DNA of 64,000 nucleotides, from contig NZ_JAPNKE010000002.1 of NCBI RefSeq assembly GCF_026626665.1, positions 4,255,168 to 4,319,167 on the forward strand, written 5' to 3'. A model generated the notes under the pieces. It did no database searches and had not been told where the DNA came from. It was given only the letters and a program-made list of their open reading frames with translations. Below are positions 9,710 to 19,468 of the stretch, in pieces. The translations under genes and the position numbers were made by a program. The DNA comes from Nannocystis pusilla (GTDB lineage: Bacteria; Myxococcota_A; Polyangia; Nannocystales; Nannocystaceae). Positions within the stretch are counted from its first letter, which is position 1; each line of letters starts with the position of its first letter.

Positions 9710-11507
9710 GAAGCCGAACCCAGCCAGGGCCGCATCATCACCTCGATCTGCGCGTGCGCGTCGGCCAGCACCGCCTCGACCACCGCGTCGATCTGGGCCG
9801 CCAGCGCCGGCAACGCCGCGCGATCGATCTCCGGCGCGCTGCGGGCCAGCCCGTAGATCTTCAGCTTCGGCTCCGTCCCGCTCGGGCGCAGCACCAGCCG
9901 GCACTTCTTGCCGCCCTCGCCCTCGAGCTCGAGGCTCAGCACGTCGCCCGGCAGGTCGCGCGTGGGCGAGCCGGTGTGGCGCGGCTGCGAGCGGTCTTCG
10001 AAGCGGCGGGTCGTCAGCCCGGCGAAGCCTGCGGGCGGCGACGTCCGCCACGCCTGCATCAACGCCGCGATCGCCTGCCGACCGGCCAGCCCGGGCGCCA
10101 TGTAGTTCAGCGTCTTCTCGCGGTGGTAGCCGAAGCGGCACCACACCGCATCGAGCACGTCGAGCAGCGACTCGCCGCGCTGCTTGGCCAGCGCCGCCGC
10201 CTCGGCCAGCAGCAGCGCCGCGATCGACCCGTCCTTGTCGCGGATCTCGTCGCCGCGCAGGTAGCCGTGGCTCTCCTCGCACGCGAACACCACCGTGCGC
10301 TCCGGGTGCTCGGCGGCCATGCCGGCGTGGTGCTTGAAGCCGACCAGCAGGTCGTCGATCGCCGTCAGCCCGCGGGCCTGGGCCATCGTCGCGATCAGCG
10401 GCGTCGTCACCAGCGTCGTCAGCACCCAGCCGTTGGCGGGGATGGCCGCGTTGGCGAGCACGTGGTCGAGCATCAGCACGCCGAGGCGGTTGCCGTCGAG
10501 CGGCACGAACTTGCCGTCGCGCCCGCGCACGCACGCGCCCAGGCGATCGGCGTCGGGGTCGGTGGCCAGGACCAGATCGGCACCTGTCTCTTCGGCCAGC
10601 TGGATCGCCATCGTCATCGACTCCGGCGCCTCCGGGTTGGCCGAGCGGACCGTCGAGAACCGGCCGCCGTCGGGATCGCACTGGCGCTCGACCGGCAGCA
10701 CCTCGATCTTGCGGGCGCGCAGGGCCGGCAGCACGCTCGTGTGCCCGACCCCGTGCAGCGGCGTGAACGCCACGCGCAGCCCCGCCGCCGACAGGTCGGC
10801 CGGCGCCACGCCTTGCGCCAGCACGTACGCGTGGTACGCCGGGTCCGCCTCGGTGACCACGCGCTCGGGCGGCAGCACGTGGATCTGCTTGCGCTGCTCC
10901 TCTTGCAGCTCAGGCAGCTCGCTCACCGACAGGATCGCGCGCATCAGCGCCGCGTCGCGCTCGCCCAGCACCTGCGCGCCGTCGGGTCCGTAGATCTTGA
11001 TGCCGTTGTCTTCGGGCGGGTTGTGGCTGGCGCTGATGACCACGCCGGCCCCGCAGCCGAGGCGGCGGACCAGGAACGACAGCTCGGGCGTCGGCCGCGG
11101 CGAGTCGAGCAGGACCACCGTCATCCCGCCGGCGGCGCACTGCTCGGCCACCGCGTACGCGAAGTCCCGCGAGTGGGTGCGCGTGTCGTAGACGACCGCG
11201 ACCTGGGGGGTGTCGCCCGCCGCGCGCATCGCCTGCACCAGCCCCTGGGCTGTTTCGCGCACCACTACCTTGTCAAGCGGTTGGGACCGGGCCCGACCTT
11301 GCCGCGGCGCCCGCCGGTGCCGATCGGGAGCACCTGGGAGTACGCGTCGAGGATCTCCGCCAGCGCCGCGGCCGACCCCGCTTCGGCGGCGGCGACCAGC
11401 GCCTGCAGCGCCTCGTGTTCGGCCGCGAATCTGGGTTCGGAGAGCCAGTGGGACAGGGTGCGCTCGACATCGGCGGGGAGGCGGAGGGCGCTGGGACTCG
11501 GGGTCAC
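9706..11507 (-). CDS. Phosphoglucomutase/phosphomannomutase family enzyme (frameshifted)
   Basis: About 600 residues, the usual length for the larger alpha-D-phosphohexomutase enzymes. The GTG start at 11507 opens an N-terminal helical part ending in PIGTGGRRGKVGPGPNRL. The frame then shifts near 11280 and continues with DKVVVRETAQGLVQ. The active-site phosphoserine loop is ISASHNPPEDNGIKIYG, the metal loop is DPDADRLGA, the sugar-binding loop is CEESHGYLRGDE, and the phosphate-binding loop is RPSGTEPKLKIYG. The enzyme interconverts hexose-1- and hexose-6-phosphates for polysaccharide and nucleotide-sugar synthesis. It is transcribed with the downstream secreted protein (four-base overlap). 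Confidence 0.92.
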
Positions 11508-11621
11508 GGGCGGATCTTACCTCAGCGACATGCACGCCAGTGAAATCATCTGCGCCGCGCCTACGTTTTGTGGAACACTCAAAGGCTGCCGGTTGTCCGG
11601 GCCAGCACGCAAGGCGGGTTT

Positions 11622-13966
11622 ATGGCGAACCAGGATCCTCGTACTCCTTCACGACCGACCGGGACTCCGACCCGGTCCCTCTCCAACGACTTCGTCCCTT
11701 CCTCCGCCGCGACCTCCGGTCGCGCACCGCCTCGGCCCTGGTCGCCGCGACCCTGATCAGCGGCCTCACATGGCTCGGGACCTCCGCGCTGACGCGCATG
11801 GACAGCCCCGCCGCGCAGGACGTGCGGGTCGCCGTCGGCCTCGAGGACGCCTGGGCCGTGTGCGACGGCCCGCAGATGCCGCGCTGCAGCTTCGACGACC
11901 GCGAGCAGGCCGTCGTCGACCGCGAGTTCGCCGCCCAGCAGCGCGTGCGAATCGCCGTCTTGACCGAGCTGCGAGCCCGCGTCGACCAGGTGGGCCGCAA
12001 CCTCGATCGCGCCGAGTCGATCCTGCGCCGCGAGGCCGTCGACCTGCGCGGCGACCTCCTCGGCGGGCGCCAGGACCTGCAGGAGCTCCTGCTCACCACC
12101 GTCGATCTTCGCCCGCTGACCACCCGCGACGAGGATCTGGCCCGCACCGCCGCGCTGCAGGCCGCCGCCTTCGCGGTCGACGTCGACAACGGCAAGCTCG
12201 GCGAGCCCGCCGGTCCGCTGCTGCGCGAGATCGGGGCCCAGCGCCGTCAGCTGATCGCCCTCACCGCCCGCGTCGATCGCCTCGAGCGGCGCGACGGCGC
12301 CGTCGCCATCGACACCAACGGCACCGATCGCCAGGCCCTGTGGGCCGACCTCTTCAACAACGATCCGTACGGCGACGGCGGCCAGCTCGCCAGCTGGGTG
12401 CTGAGCTCGGGCGGCCTGCCGCACATCTCGAACACCCTCGCCAACCTCGCCAACGGCGACATGCGGACCCTCGCCGAGGCCGTGTTCAACCCCGGCGCCG
12501 CGCTGTGGCAGGGCGGCCTCGTCGACCCGATCGCCGAGTTCACCGCCCTGCAGAAGCCCTCGGTCCGCTACCGTTCGCCGGTCTCCGAGAGCCAGCGCGG
12601 CCAGCTCATCGGCTCGGTGCTGTTCGGCTTCGCCGCCTTCATGCTCCTGCTCGTCGGCCCGGTCGTCACCGCCACGCACACCGCCCGCGAGCGCGAGGCC
12701 GGCACCTTGCCCGTCCTGCGCATGACCGGCCTGTCCGCGGGTGACCTCGCCCTCGCCATGTCGGTCGGGCCCAACGTGTTCGCCATGGTCGCCGGCGCCC
12801 TGCTGCTGCTGCCCGCGCTCGCCCTGCTCGGCCTCACAGTCGGCGTCGGCCCGCTGCTGCTGCCGCTCGGCCTCCTGGTGCTCTTCACCGGCGCCACGCA
12901 CCTCACCGCCATCGGCCTCGGCGACGCGCTCGGCCAGCGGGTCAACGCCCTGCTCGTCGGCGCCTTGATGGCCGTCGGCATCGCCGGCGCCGGCCTCTTC
13001 GGCACCGCGCTCGTCGGCGCCAACATCGCCAGCGCCGGCCTCCTCCTCGGCCCGCTGCCCGCCGTGCTCGGCGGGATCCTCGGCTTCACCGGCCTGCCCG
13101 GCTCCGCCGACCTCGTCACCGCCGGCGACCCCGAGCTCGGCTCCTCCTTCCTCGCCTACGCGGTCGGCACGCAGGTCATGCTCGCCACGATCTGCCTGTT
13201 CAGCTGGCGCCGGCGCGTCGAGCAGGCCTGGGCGCCGCTGTTCCGCCCCGCCGAGGGCGTCGCGCTCGCGCTCGCGTGCGTCGGCTGCTCGGGTCTCACG
13301 CTGCTCGACCTCTCGTCGCGCACCAACACCCAGACCTTCGACGGCCTCAACCTCGTCACCTTCCTCGCCAGCGCCTTCTTGCTGCCGGTGCTCGGCTGGT
13401 TGCTGGTCGCCAGCCTGCGCCGTCCGGCCCGCGCGCACGCCGTGCCGAGCCACGTCGAGGCCCGCGGCGCCTTCCTGCGGTTCCAGGGCGTCCTCGCCGT
13501 CGCCATGCTCGTGGTCGGCTTCGCCTACAGCGCGGTGATGCAGCGCAACGGCCTCGCCGGCGAGCAGAGCGAGATCATGTACGCCACGCTCACCCAGGTC
13601 CTGCTGATCGCCGAGACCGCGGTCGCCACCCTGCTGCTCGCCTCGCGCAAGCGCGACGGCAAGCTCGGCATCGGCATGATGGGCGGCGCCCTGCTCCTCC
13701 TGCAGATCGTCTTCGCCGTGCTGGTCTACCGCCTCGAGGTCGACCACGTCGCCCTCACGCACAGCGCCGGCATGCCGTTCCTCTACGGCATGAACGCCTC
13801 GCCCTACTGGATCGCCCTCATGATCCTCACCTGGGGCGCCGGCTTCGGCCTCATCCTCACCGCCCTCCTGCGTGAGCGCGACCAGGCCCGGGCTGCCGCG
13901 GCCGACGCCGACGAGCAGGCGGACGAGGACGCCGACGAGGAGCGCCGCGGTCGCTGGCTGCACTGA
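11622..13966 (+). CDS. Multi-spanning membrane protein, ABC-2-type permease-like (probable frameshift near the start)
   Basis: The protein begins with a basic segment followed by a helix (FLRRDLRSRTASALVAATLISGLTW), then a large, mostly helical extracytoplasmic domain of about 250 residues. Many membrane helices follow from about residue 320 onward, with the permease-like motif HTAREREAGTLPVLRMTGLS, which resembles the coupling region of ABC-2 permeases ('E(R)E.GTL..L..TP'). No ATPase gene is next to it. The ATG at 11622 is in another frame from the body, joined near 11675-11690 if one base is missing; no good start exists in the body frame. The acidic, Ala-rich tail is low complexity. Confidence 0.65.
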
Positions 13967-14072
13967 TCCTCGGCGTCACGGGCCGCGGTCGTCGACTGCG
14001 GCTGAGTCCCGGGCGGCGGCAGGGCTATAAGGCCCAGCCTCCGCCCGGAGCTCATTTAAAGGGACCTTCGCC

Positions 14073-14903
14073 ATGCCCTGGTTGTACGAGCACTACCACG
14101 ACCTCTCCGCGATCGGCCTCCACGTCACCGACAAGGTCCACGAGGAGCAGAGCCCCTTCCAGCGCATCGAGGTCTACGACACCAAGGGTCACGGTCGCCT
14201 GCTCATGCTCGACGGCATGGTCATGCTGACCGAGCTCGACGAGTTCGTGTACCACGAGCTCATCAGCCACATCCCGCTGTGCATCCATCGCGACCCGAAG
14301 CGCGTGCTCGTCGTCGGCGGTGGCGACGGCGGCACCGTGCGCGAGGTCCTGCGGCACCCGGGCGTCGAGAAGGTCGTCCTGTGCGAGATCGACGAGCGAG
14401 TCACGCGCGTCTGCCAGCAGTGGATCCCCGCCGTCGCCGGGCGCCTCGACGACCCGCGCGTCGAGCTCGTGTTCGCCGACGCCGTCGAGTACGTGCGCAA
14501 CAACCCCGGCAGCTTCGACGCCATCCTCGTCGACAGCTCCGAGCCGATCGGTCCCGCCGCCGGCCTCTTCGGCGGGGCCTTCTTCGCCGATCTTCACCGC
14601 GCCTTGCGGCCCGGCGGCATCGTCAGCGCCCAGACCGAGTCGCCGTTCTACGCCGCCGACACCGTGCGCGGCGTCTTCAAGGAGCTGCGCGGCGTCTTCA
14701 AGGGTGTCCACGCCTATTACGGCAGCATCCCCACCTATCCGAGCGGGTGTTGGACCTTCGCCCTCGCGGGCGACGACTTCCGCCTGACCGATCTCGATCC
14801 GGCCCGCCTCGCCGCGGTCGCCGGGCGCTACGTCGGCCCGAGCCTCGGCCTCGGCGCCTTCGCCTTGCCCGAGTTCGTGCGGCGGCTCGTTGAGGGCGAC
14901 TGA
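14073..14903 (+). CDS. speE: Spermidine synthase
   Basis: 276 residues, standard length. The cofactor and active-site regions are easy to recognise: EEQSPFQRIEVYDTKGHGRLLMLDG at the start (first part of the polyamine synthase fold), GGGDGGTVREVLRH for the decarboxylated SAM site, CEIDERV, the catalytic-region DSSEPIGPA, and SGCWTFALAG. It transfers the aminopropyl group from decarboxylated S-adenosylmethionine to putrescine in the cytoplasm. The start follows an AAAGGGA sequence about 8 bases upstream. No other polyamine gene is adjacent; the flanking genes are unrelated membrane and secreted proteins. Confidence 0.95.
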   Translation: MPWLYEHYHDLSAIGLHVTDKVHEEQSPFQRIEVYDTKGHGRLLMLDGMVMLTELDEFVYHELISHIPLCIHRDPKRVLVVGGGDGGTVREVLRHPGVEKVVLCEIDERVTRVCQQWIPAVAGRLDDPRVELVFADAVEYVRNNPGSFDAILVDSSEPIGPAAGLFGGAFFADLHRALRPGGIVSAQTESPFYAADTVRGVFKELRGVFKGVHAYYGSIPTYPSGCWTFALAGDDFRLTDLDPARLAAVAGRYVGPSLGLGAFALPEFVRRLVEGD

Positions 14904-14980
14904 CACCAGCGAATACGGGTGATCACACACACGCAGCGCGCGCTGCGTCGTGGGAAAGGCCGTCTGGTACCGTCGCCACG

Positions 14981-16386
14981 ATGGCCCCTCAAAACGCCCG
15001 CACCCGGTTTTCCTGCCTCGTATTGACGCTGTTGTTCGTGCCCGGGTCGGCCCTGGCGGGCCAGCCCGACGACGTCGCCGCGGCGATCCCGGTCACCTCG
15101 CCGTTCCACGAGCCGCTGGTGTTCGGCGCCGATCTCGAGCAGCCGCCGCTGCCGGCCGGTGAGTGGATCGTCTTCGCCAACTTCGACGGCGCCGACATGA
15201 ACGGCTGCGGCTGGGGCAACAACAGCCCGCAGGACAACTGCTCCACCATCTTCCAGGGTCAGGTCTTGCCGTTCACGGGCGACCTCGGCCGACGGGCCGC
15301 CGTCGTCCAGGTCATGCGCAACGACCTCGGCAAGTTCAACATCCACGTCACCGACGTCCGCCCGGCCAGCGGCGACTACGACATGGAGATGATCGGCGAC
15401 TGGAACCCCGCCCGGGCGGCGGCTTCGCCGGGGTCGCCCCGAGCATCGACTGCTTCAACAGCGACGGCGGCGAAGTCAGCTTCACCCTCGACTACACCAG
15501 CTCGCCGACCGGCATCGCCAAGGCCGTGCTGCAGGAGATCGCCCACACCTGGGGCCTCGAGCACGTCGAGTCGAAGGCCGACCTGCTCTACCCGACCACC
15601 CAGAGCGTCCCCGACCCGACCTTCGTCGACGAGTGCTTCCAGATCGTCCGGCTCGACGACAGCAACGAGCCGGTGCCCGAGAACAACATCCAGTGCCCCA
15701 ACCAGCACTCGCAGTTCTGCGACGGCAGCAACTTCCAGAACAGCTACCAGGAGCTCCTCCAGATCTTCGGCCCCGGTGTGCCCGACCTGACCGCGCCGAC
15801 GCTCGAGATCACCGCCCCGGCCGAGGGCGCCGAGGTCGACCCCAAGTTCGACCTCAAGCTCACCGCCGCCGACAACCTGAGCCCGCAGCTGCTCACGCTC
15901 TCGCTCAAGATCGACGGCCCGAGCGCCGCCGAGACCGACCCGACCGCGTGGCCCAGCCCCTCCGATCTGACCTTCCCGATCTCCGGCCTCGCCCCCGGCG
16001 AGTACACGGTCACGGCCACCATCCACGACGAAGACAACAACGAGGCGATCGACACCGTCCACTTCACGGTCAAGGGTGAGCCCGTCCCCGGCACCACCGG
16101 CGACGACAGCACCACCGGCCAGCCCGGCACCACCACGGGCGACGACAGCACCACCGGCGACGACAGCACTACCGGTGAGGCGCCCACCACGAGCGACGGC
16201 AGCGGCAACCCGACCACCGGCGTCACCAGCGCGACCGGCGGCGTCACGGACTCGGCCACCACGGGCGACCAGAGCGGCGGCGACGACGGCTGTGCCTGCC
16301 GATCGGACCTCGCTCCGACCTCCGGCGCCCCGGCCCTGCTCCTGCTCCTCGGCCTCGCGCGCGGGCGTCGGCGCGCCCGCGCCTAG
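14981..16386 (+). CDS. Secreted metzincin-like protein with MYXO-CTERM-like tail, paralog 1 (frameshifted)
   Basis: A signal peptide (LVLTLLFVPGSALAGQ) precedes a globular domain with FANFDGADMNGCG and the zinc-protease-like motif QEIAHTWGLEH near residue 185. This is the metzincin pattern HExxHxxGxxH with the first His replaced by Gln. An Ig-like repeat (ITAPAEGAEVDP, GEYTVTATIHDE) follows, then a Thr/Asp/Gly linker (DDSTTGDDSTTG) and a tail with CAC, a hydrophobic helix and RRRARA, matching MYXO-CTERM surface-sorting signals. The frame shifts near 15405 (GDWNP... to GGGFAGVAP). It is a tandem paralog of the next gene. Whether it is a peptidase is doubtful because of the Gln. Confidence 0.8.
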
Positions 16387-16424
16387 CCCCTGCGCGGCCG
16401 CGTCAAACCGCGTACCCTGGCCCC

Positions 16425-17897
16425 GTGAACCTCGCCCTCGCCCCCGCCCTGCTCGCCGCGCTGACCCGCGCCGGCGACCCGGGCGCGGGCGCGACGCCTG
16501 TCCCCGAGGCCATGTCCCGAAGTACAGCCGATCCCGGCGCCTCGCTACCCGACAGGCCTGTCCCCGAGGCCCTGTCCCGAAGTGCAGCCTCTGCCGCCGC
16601 ACGGCCCGCTCCGACTGTCTCCACGGACATGTCCCAAAGCACAGCGGCCGCCACAACGGACCTGCCCCGAAGTACAGCCATCGCCCTGCGCTCGAGCGCC
16701 GCCCGCCCCGCGGCCGAGCCGTTGCGCCCTGCCCTCACCCCGCCGCTCGCCGCCCGCGGTCCGGACGCCTTGCCGGCCGAGCCCGGCACCCCGCACACCC
16801 TCTACGTCAACTTCGACGGGGCCGTCCTGCGGCGCGGCTGCGGCAACGACTCGCGCCACGACTGCAGCACCCTCGCCGACATGTTCGACGGCTACATCGG
16901 CCCGTTCGTCGGCACCGAGGCGCGGCGGGTGGCCATCATCGAGTCGGTGCGCAAGGACCTGCGGGAGATCGGCGTGCGCACCACCTGGCGGCGCCCGCCC
17001 GACGATCCCGGCTACACCATGGTCCTCTACGGCGACATCGGCGCCCAGGACTTCGCGGGCATCGCCCCGTACATCGACTGCGGCAACCTGTGGGCCAACG
17101 ACACCTGCTTCGCCGGCGCCTTCCAGGGCTCGAACACCGGCGCCACCATCATCTTGCAGGAGGCCGCGCACACCTGGGGGCTCGAACACGTCAACAGCCC
17201 GTTCGACAACCTGCACCCGTTCGTCGAGGCGCCGACCCCGTACTTCCAGGATCAGTGCAACAAGATCGTCGCCAACACCGACCTCGTCGAGACCGCCGGC
17301 GTGTGCAACACGGTCCACGAGATGTTCTGTGAGACCGGCTATCAGAACAGCTTCCAGGAGCTGCTCTACCTGTTCGGCCCGGCCCAGCCCGACATCGTCG
17401 CGCCGACCCTGAAGCTCACCAGCCCCGTCAACGACTCCTACCACGTGCTGCCGGTCGAGCTCTCGCTCTACGGCGACGTCGTCGACGACCTCGAGCCGCA
17501 GTTCTATGCCGTCGACATCCAGCAGGACGGCCAGACGATCTTCAGCGACGAGGCGATCCGCGTCGACCTGCGGCTCAAGAACCCGCCGCCGGGCACCTAC
17601 GACCTCCTCGTCACCGTCCGCGACGAGGGCGGCAACGCCGGCAGCGACCGCGTGCGCTTCACGATCCTCCCCGAGGGCAGCGAAGATCCGGACAGCACCA
17701 CCGGCGACGACACCGGCGACACCGGTGACACCGGTGACACCGGCGACACCGGCGGCCTGTCCGAGCAGCAAGGCTGCGACCTCGGCGTCGCCGCGGGCGG
17801 CCCGGCCTGGCTCGTCGTGCTCGCGCTCGGGCGCCGGCGCCGGCGATCGCTCGCGGCCCGCCACACCGCGCTGGCAACCCCGCCCGCGCCGCGCTAA
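16425..17897 (+). CDS. Secreted metzincin-like protein with MYXO-CTERM-like tail, paralog 2
   Basis: 490 residues in a single frame. The core (YVNFDGAVLRRGCG, DFAGIAPYIDCGN, QEAAHTWGLEH near residue 245, YQNSFQELLYLFGP) aligns with the previous gene, including the Gln in place of the first zinc-ligand His. A DTG repeat linker and a tail with CDLG, a hydrophobic stretch and RRRRR follow. Unusually, residues 25-90 between the N-terminus and the core are made of four or five copies of a short unit (PVPEAMSRSTA, PVPEALSRSAA, TVSTDMSQSTA, TTDLPRSTA). Each is encoded by a copy of the dispersed TGTCC hairpin. Paralog 1 lacks this segment, so it looks like an insertion and expansion. Confidence 0.82.
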   Translation: MNLALAPALLAALTRAGDPGAGATPVPEAMSRSTADPGASLPDRPVPEALSRSAASAAARPAPTVSTDMSQSTAAATTDLPRSTAIALRSSAARPAAEPLRPALTPPLAARGPDALPAEPGTPHTLYVNFDGAVLRRGCGNDSRHDCSTLADMFDGYIGPFVGTEARRVAIIESVRKDLREIGVRTTWRRPPDDPGYTMVLYGDIGAQDFAGIAPYIDCGNLWANDTCFAGAFQGSNTGATIILQEAAHTWGLEHVNSPFDNLHPFVEAPTPYFQDQCNKIVANTDLVETAGVCNTVHEMFCETGYQNSFQELLYLFGPAQPDIVAPTLKLTSPVNDSYHVLPVELSLYGDVVDDLEPQFYAVDIQQDGQTIFSDEAIRVDLRLKNPPPGTYDLLVTVRDEGGNAGSDRVRFTILPEGSEDPDSTTGDDTGDTGDTGDTGDTGGLSEQQGCDLGVAAGGPAWLVVLALGRRRRRSLAARHTALATPPAPR

Positions 17898-17906
17898 AGG
17901 AGACCC

Positions 17907-18647
17907 GTGACGCACCGCCTGCGCCTCGCCCCGTTCGCCCTTGTGCTCCTCGTCGCCTGTCCGCAAGCACAGGCGCCCGCGCCCACGCCGACCGTCGGCG
18001 GCGCGCACCCGGCCCCGTCCGACCCGCGCGTCGTCGAGGTCTCCGGCGACCTCTACGCCGCCCAGAACGCCCCGAGCGCGCCCAAGCAGCCCGACGCCGA
18101 GCCGGTGAAGTCACCGGGCACCGGCCGCCCCGACGAGACCAACGGCGTCTGCCGCCTCTACGCCCCCGAGCTGCCCGACCCGGGTTGCTGCGAGCACACC
18201 CTCGGCTTCGACAGCAAGGTCGCCGCCGAGACCTGCGGCTTGCAGGTCTACCTCGGCGAGTCCTTCCACAACAGCTGCGGCTTCTACTTCGTGCCCCAGC
18301 CCAACACCCCGGCCCAGTGGTTCCGGATCGCCACCATCATCGGCGACACCCCGAAGAAGGCCGCCGAGGACAACCTCTACACCATGCGGCGCACGGACCC
18401 GAACGTCAGCGTCGAACCCGTGCCCGACGTCCCCGGCGCCTTCTGGACCAAGCAGAACGAGTACCGCTGGGCTTTCCTGCCCGGCTGGAAGGTCGTCCGC
18501 ATGTTCGCGTGGAAGATCTCGAGCTGCAGCGACGACAAGATCGGCGGCCTGCTCCGCCACATCATCGCCGCCCCCGAAGAGGTCAGCGCCCCGCGCCGCG
18601 ACGGCCTCGTCCCCGTCGCCGCCCCGCCACCCGCGCCTGCTCCCTGA
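17907..18647 (+). CDS. Predicted lipoprotein of unknown function
   Basis: 246 residues from a GTG start, with AAAGGAG four bases upstream. The N-terminus RLRLAPFALVLLVAC carries a lipobox-like end (LVAC), so it should be anchored in the outer or inner membrane. A Pro/Ala-rich spacer is followed by a Cys-containing globular region (PGCCEHTLGFDSKVAAETCG, NSCGFYFVPQP, AFLPGWKVVRMFAWKISSCSDDKIGGLL) and a Pro/Ala tail. I do not recognise a family. It begins 10 bases after the metzincin-like paralog 2 and probably forms an operon with it. Confidence 0.72.
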   Translation: MTHRLRLAPFALVLLVACPQAQAPAPTPTVGGAHPAPSDPRVVEVSGDLYAAQNAPSAPKQPDAEPVKSPGTGRPDETNGVCRLYAPELPDPGCCEHTLGFDSKVAAETCGLQVYLGESFHNSCGFYFVPQPNTPAQWFRIATIIGDTPKKAAEDNLYTMRRTDPNVSVEPVPDVPGAFWTKQNEYRWAFLPGWKVVRMFAWKISSCSDDKIGGLLRHIIAAPEEVSAPRRDGLVPVAAPPPAPAP

Positions 18648-18940
18648 GACATGTCCTAAAGGACATCGACGCGACCGGCCTCCGTCGGGCCGCTCCTCGC
18701 CGCGCCCGAGGGACAGGGCGAGTTCGTCGCCGATCGCGTCATTCTGTCCCGTGGCGCGACGCGAATCGAGTCACCGGCCGCCGCAGCGAGGAGCCGTCCT
18801 CCGCGTGTGCCGTTGAACACCGCGAGCTCGTCTCCGCCCCTCCTGTCCTGGAGAACAGACCACTTCGCCCTTGACGGTCCATCGGCAGCCGCATGTCCCG
18901 AAGGACATACCGCGCTCTCGCCCCTGCTGCCTCGCGCGCG
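18648..18940. repeat. Convergent intergenic region with TGTCC hairpins
   Basis: The region separates the lipoprotein gene from the converging pyrophosphatase gene. It has two perfect hairpins: ATGTCC-TAAA-GGACAT (18652-18667, directly after the stop) and ATGTCC-CGAA-GGACAT (18893-18908). A weaker CTGTCC/GAACAG (about 18843-18857) lies between them. No gene was recognised here. Confidence 0.75.
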
Positions 18941-19357
18941 TCAGCCCGCGCGCCAGCCGTCGAAGCGCGTCGCCCCCGACAGCCCGCGCGCGGCCGCCAG
19001 CGCCCGCTTGCCGAGCGCGTAGACCCGGAAGAACAGCTCGAGCCCGCCTCGCTGCGCGCGCGTCAGCGGCGCGGCGCTGAAGATCACCTTCGGGTCGTCC
19101 TGGCCGACGTCGACGAAGCCGACGATCGCCACCACCGCCAGCTCGACCTCGGCCCCGGCGGCCAGGCGGGGCCCGAGCACCACCGCGTCGAGCGGATCGC
19201 CGTCGCCCGACATGACCCCCGGGACATGTCCGTAGTTATAGGGGCACGGCAGCGGCGACACGAAGTCGACGCTGCCGTCGCTGCGGCGCTTGACCACGCT
19301 CCAGCGCGGGTACTCGATCTTCACCCGGCAGCGCGCCCCGATCTCCGGCAGGTCCAC
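18941..19357 (-). CDS. ppa: Inorganic pyrophosphatase, family I, short form
   Basis: 138 residues, shorter than the usual 170-180. Conserved features are VKIEYPRWSVVKRR, YNYGHVPG, the signature DGDPLDAVVLG with three metal-binding Asp, and a downstream DVGQDDPKVI that matches the second Asp/Lys cluster. The enzyme hydrolyses pyrophosphate to phosphate in the cytoplasm and pulls biosynthetic reactions forward. The codons for GHVPGVMSG (about 19207-19233) happen to form a CATG/GGGACATG palindrome like the dispersed family, but the residues are normal for the family, so this may be coincidence. The gene is transcribed toward the upstream lipoprotein gene. Confidence 0.85.
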   Translation of the reverse strand: MDLPEIGARCRVKIEYPRWSVVKRRSDGSVDFVSPLPCPYNYGHVPGVMSGDGDPLDAVVLGPRLAAGAEVELAVVAIVGFVDVGQDDPKVIFSAAPLTRAQRGGLELFFRVYALGKRALAAARGLSGATRFDGWRAG

Positions 19358-19410
19358 GGCGGTGGTCTACGCCAGGCCTGCCGCGCCCGCAACCCGCATG
19401 TCTCATCATT

Positions 19411-19428
19411 CCTGTCCCGATGGACAGG
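19411..19428. repeat. TGTCC hairpin with compensated stem (CCTGTCC-CGAT-GGACAGG)
   Basis: A perfect 7-bp stem around a CGAT loop in the gap between the pyrophosphatase gene and the end of the next minus-strand gene. The outer pair is C-G where most copies have A-T, one of the compensated variants that argue for selection on pairing. Confidence 0.75.
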
Positions 19429-19468
19429 CTCATCGCTCGGGCCCGCCCCCGCGCTCTCGCCCCGCGCC

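Noticed and set aside
19207..19233. Hairpin insertion in the pyrophosphatase gene
   Set aside because: The palindrome encodes YGHVPGVMSGDGDP, which matches the normal spacing of the enzyme family, so there is no sign of extra residues.
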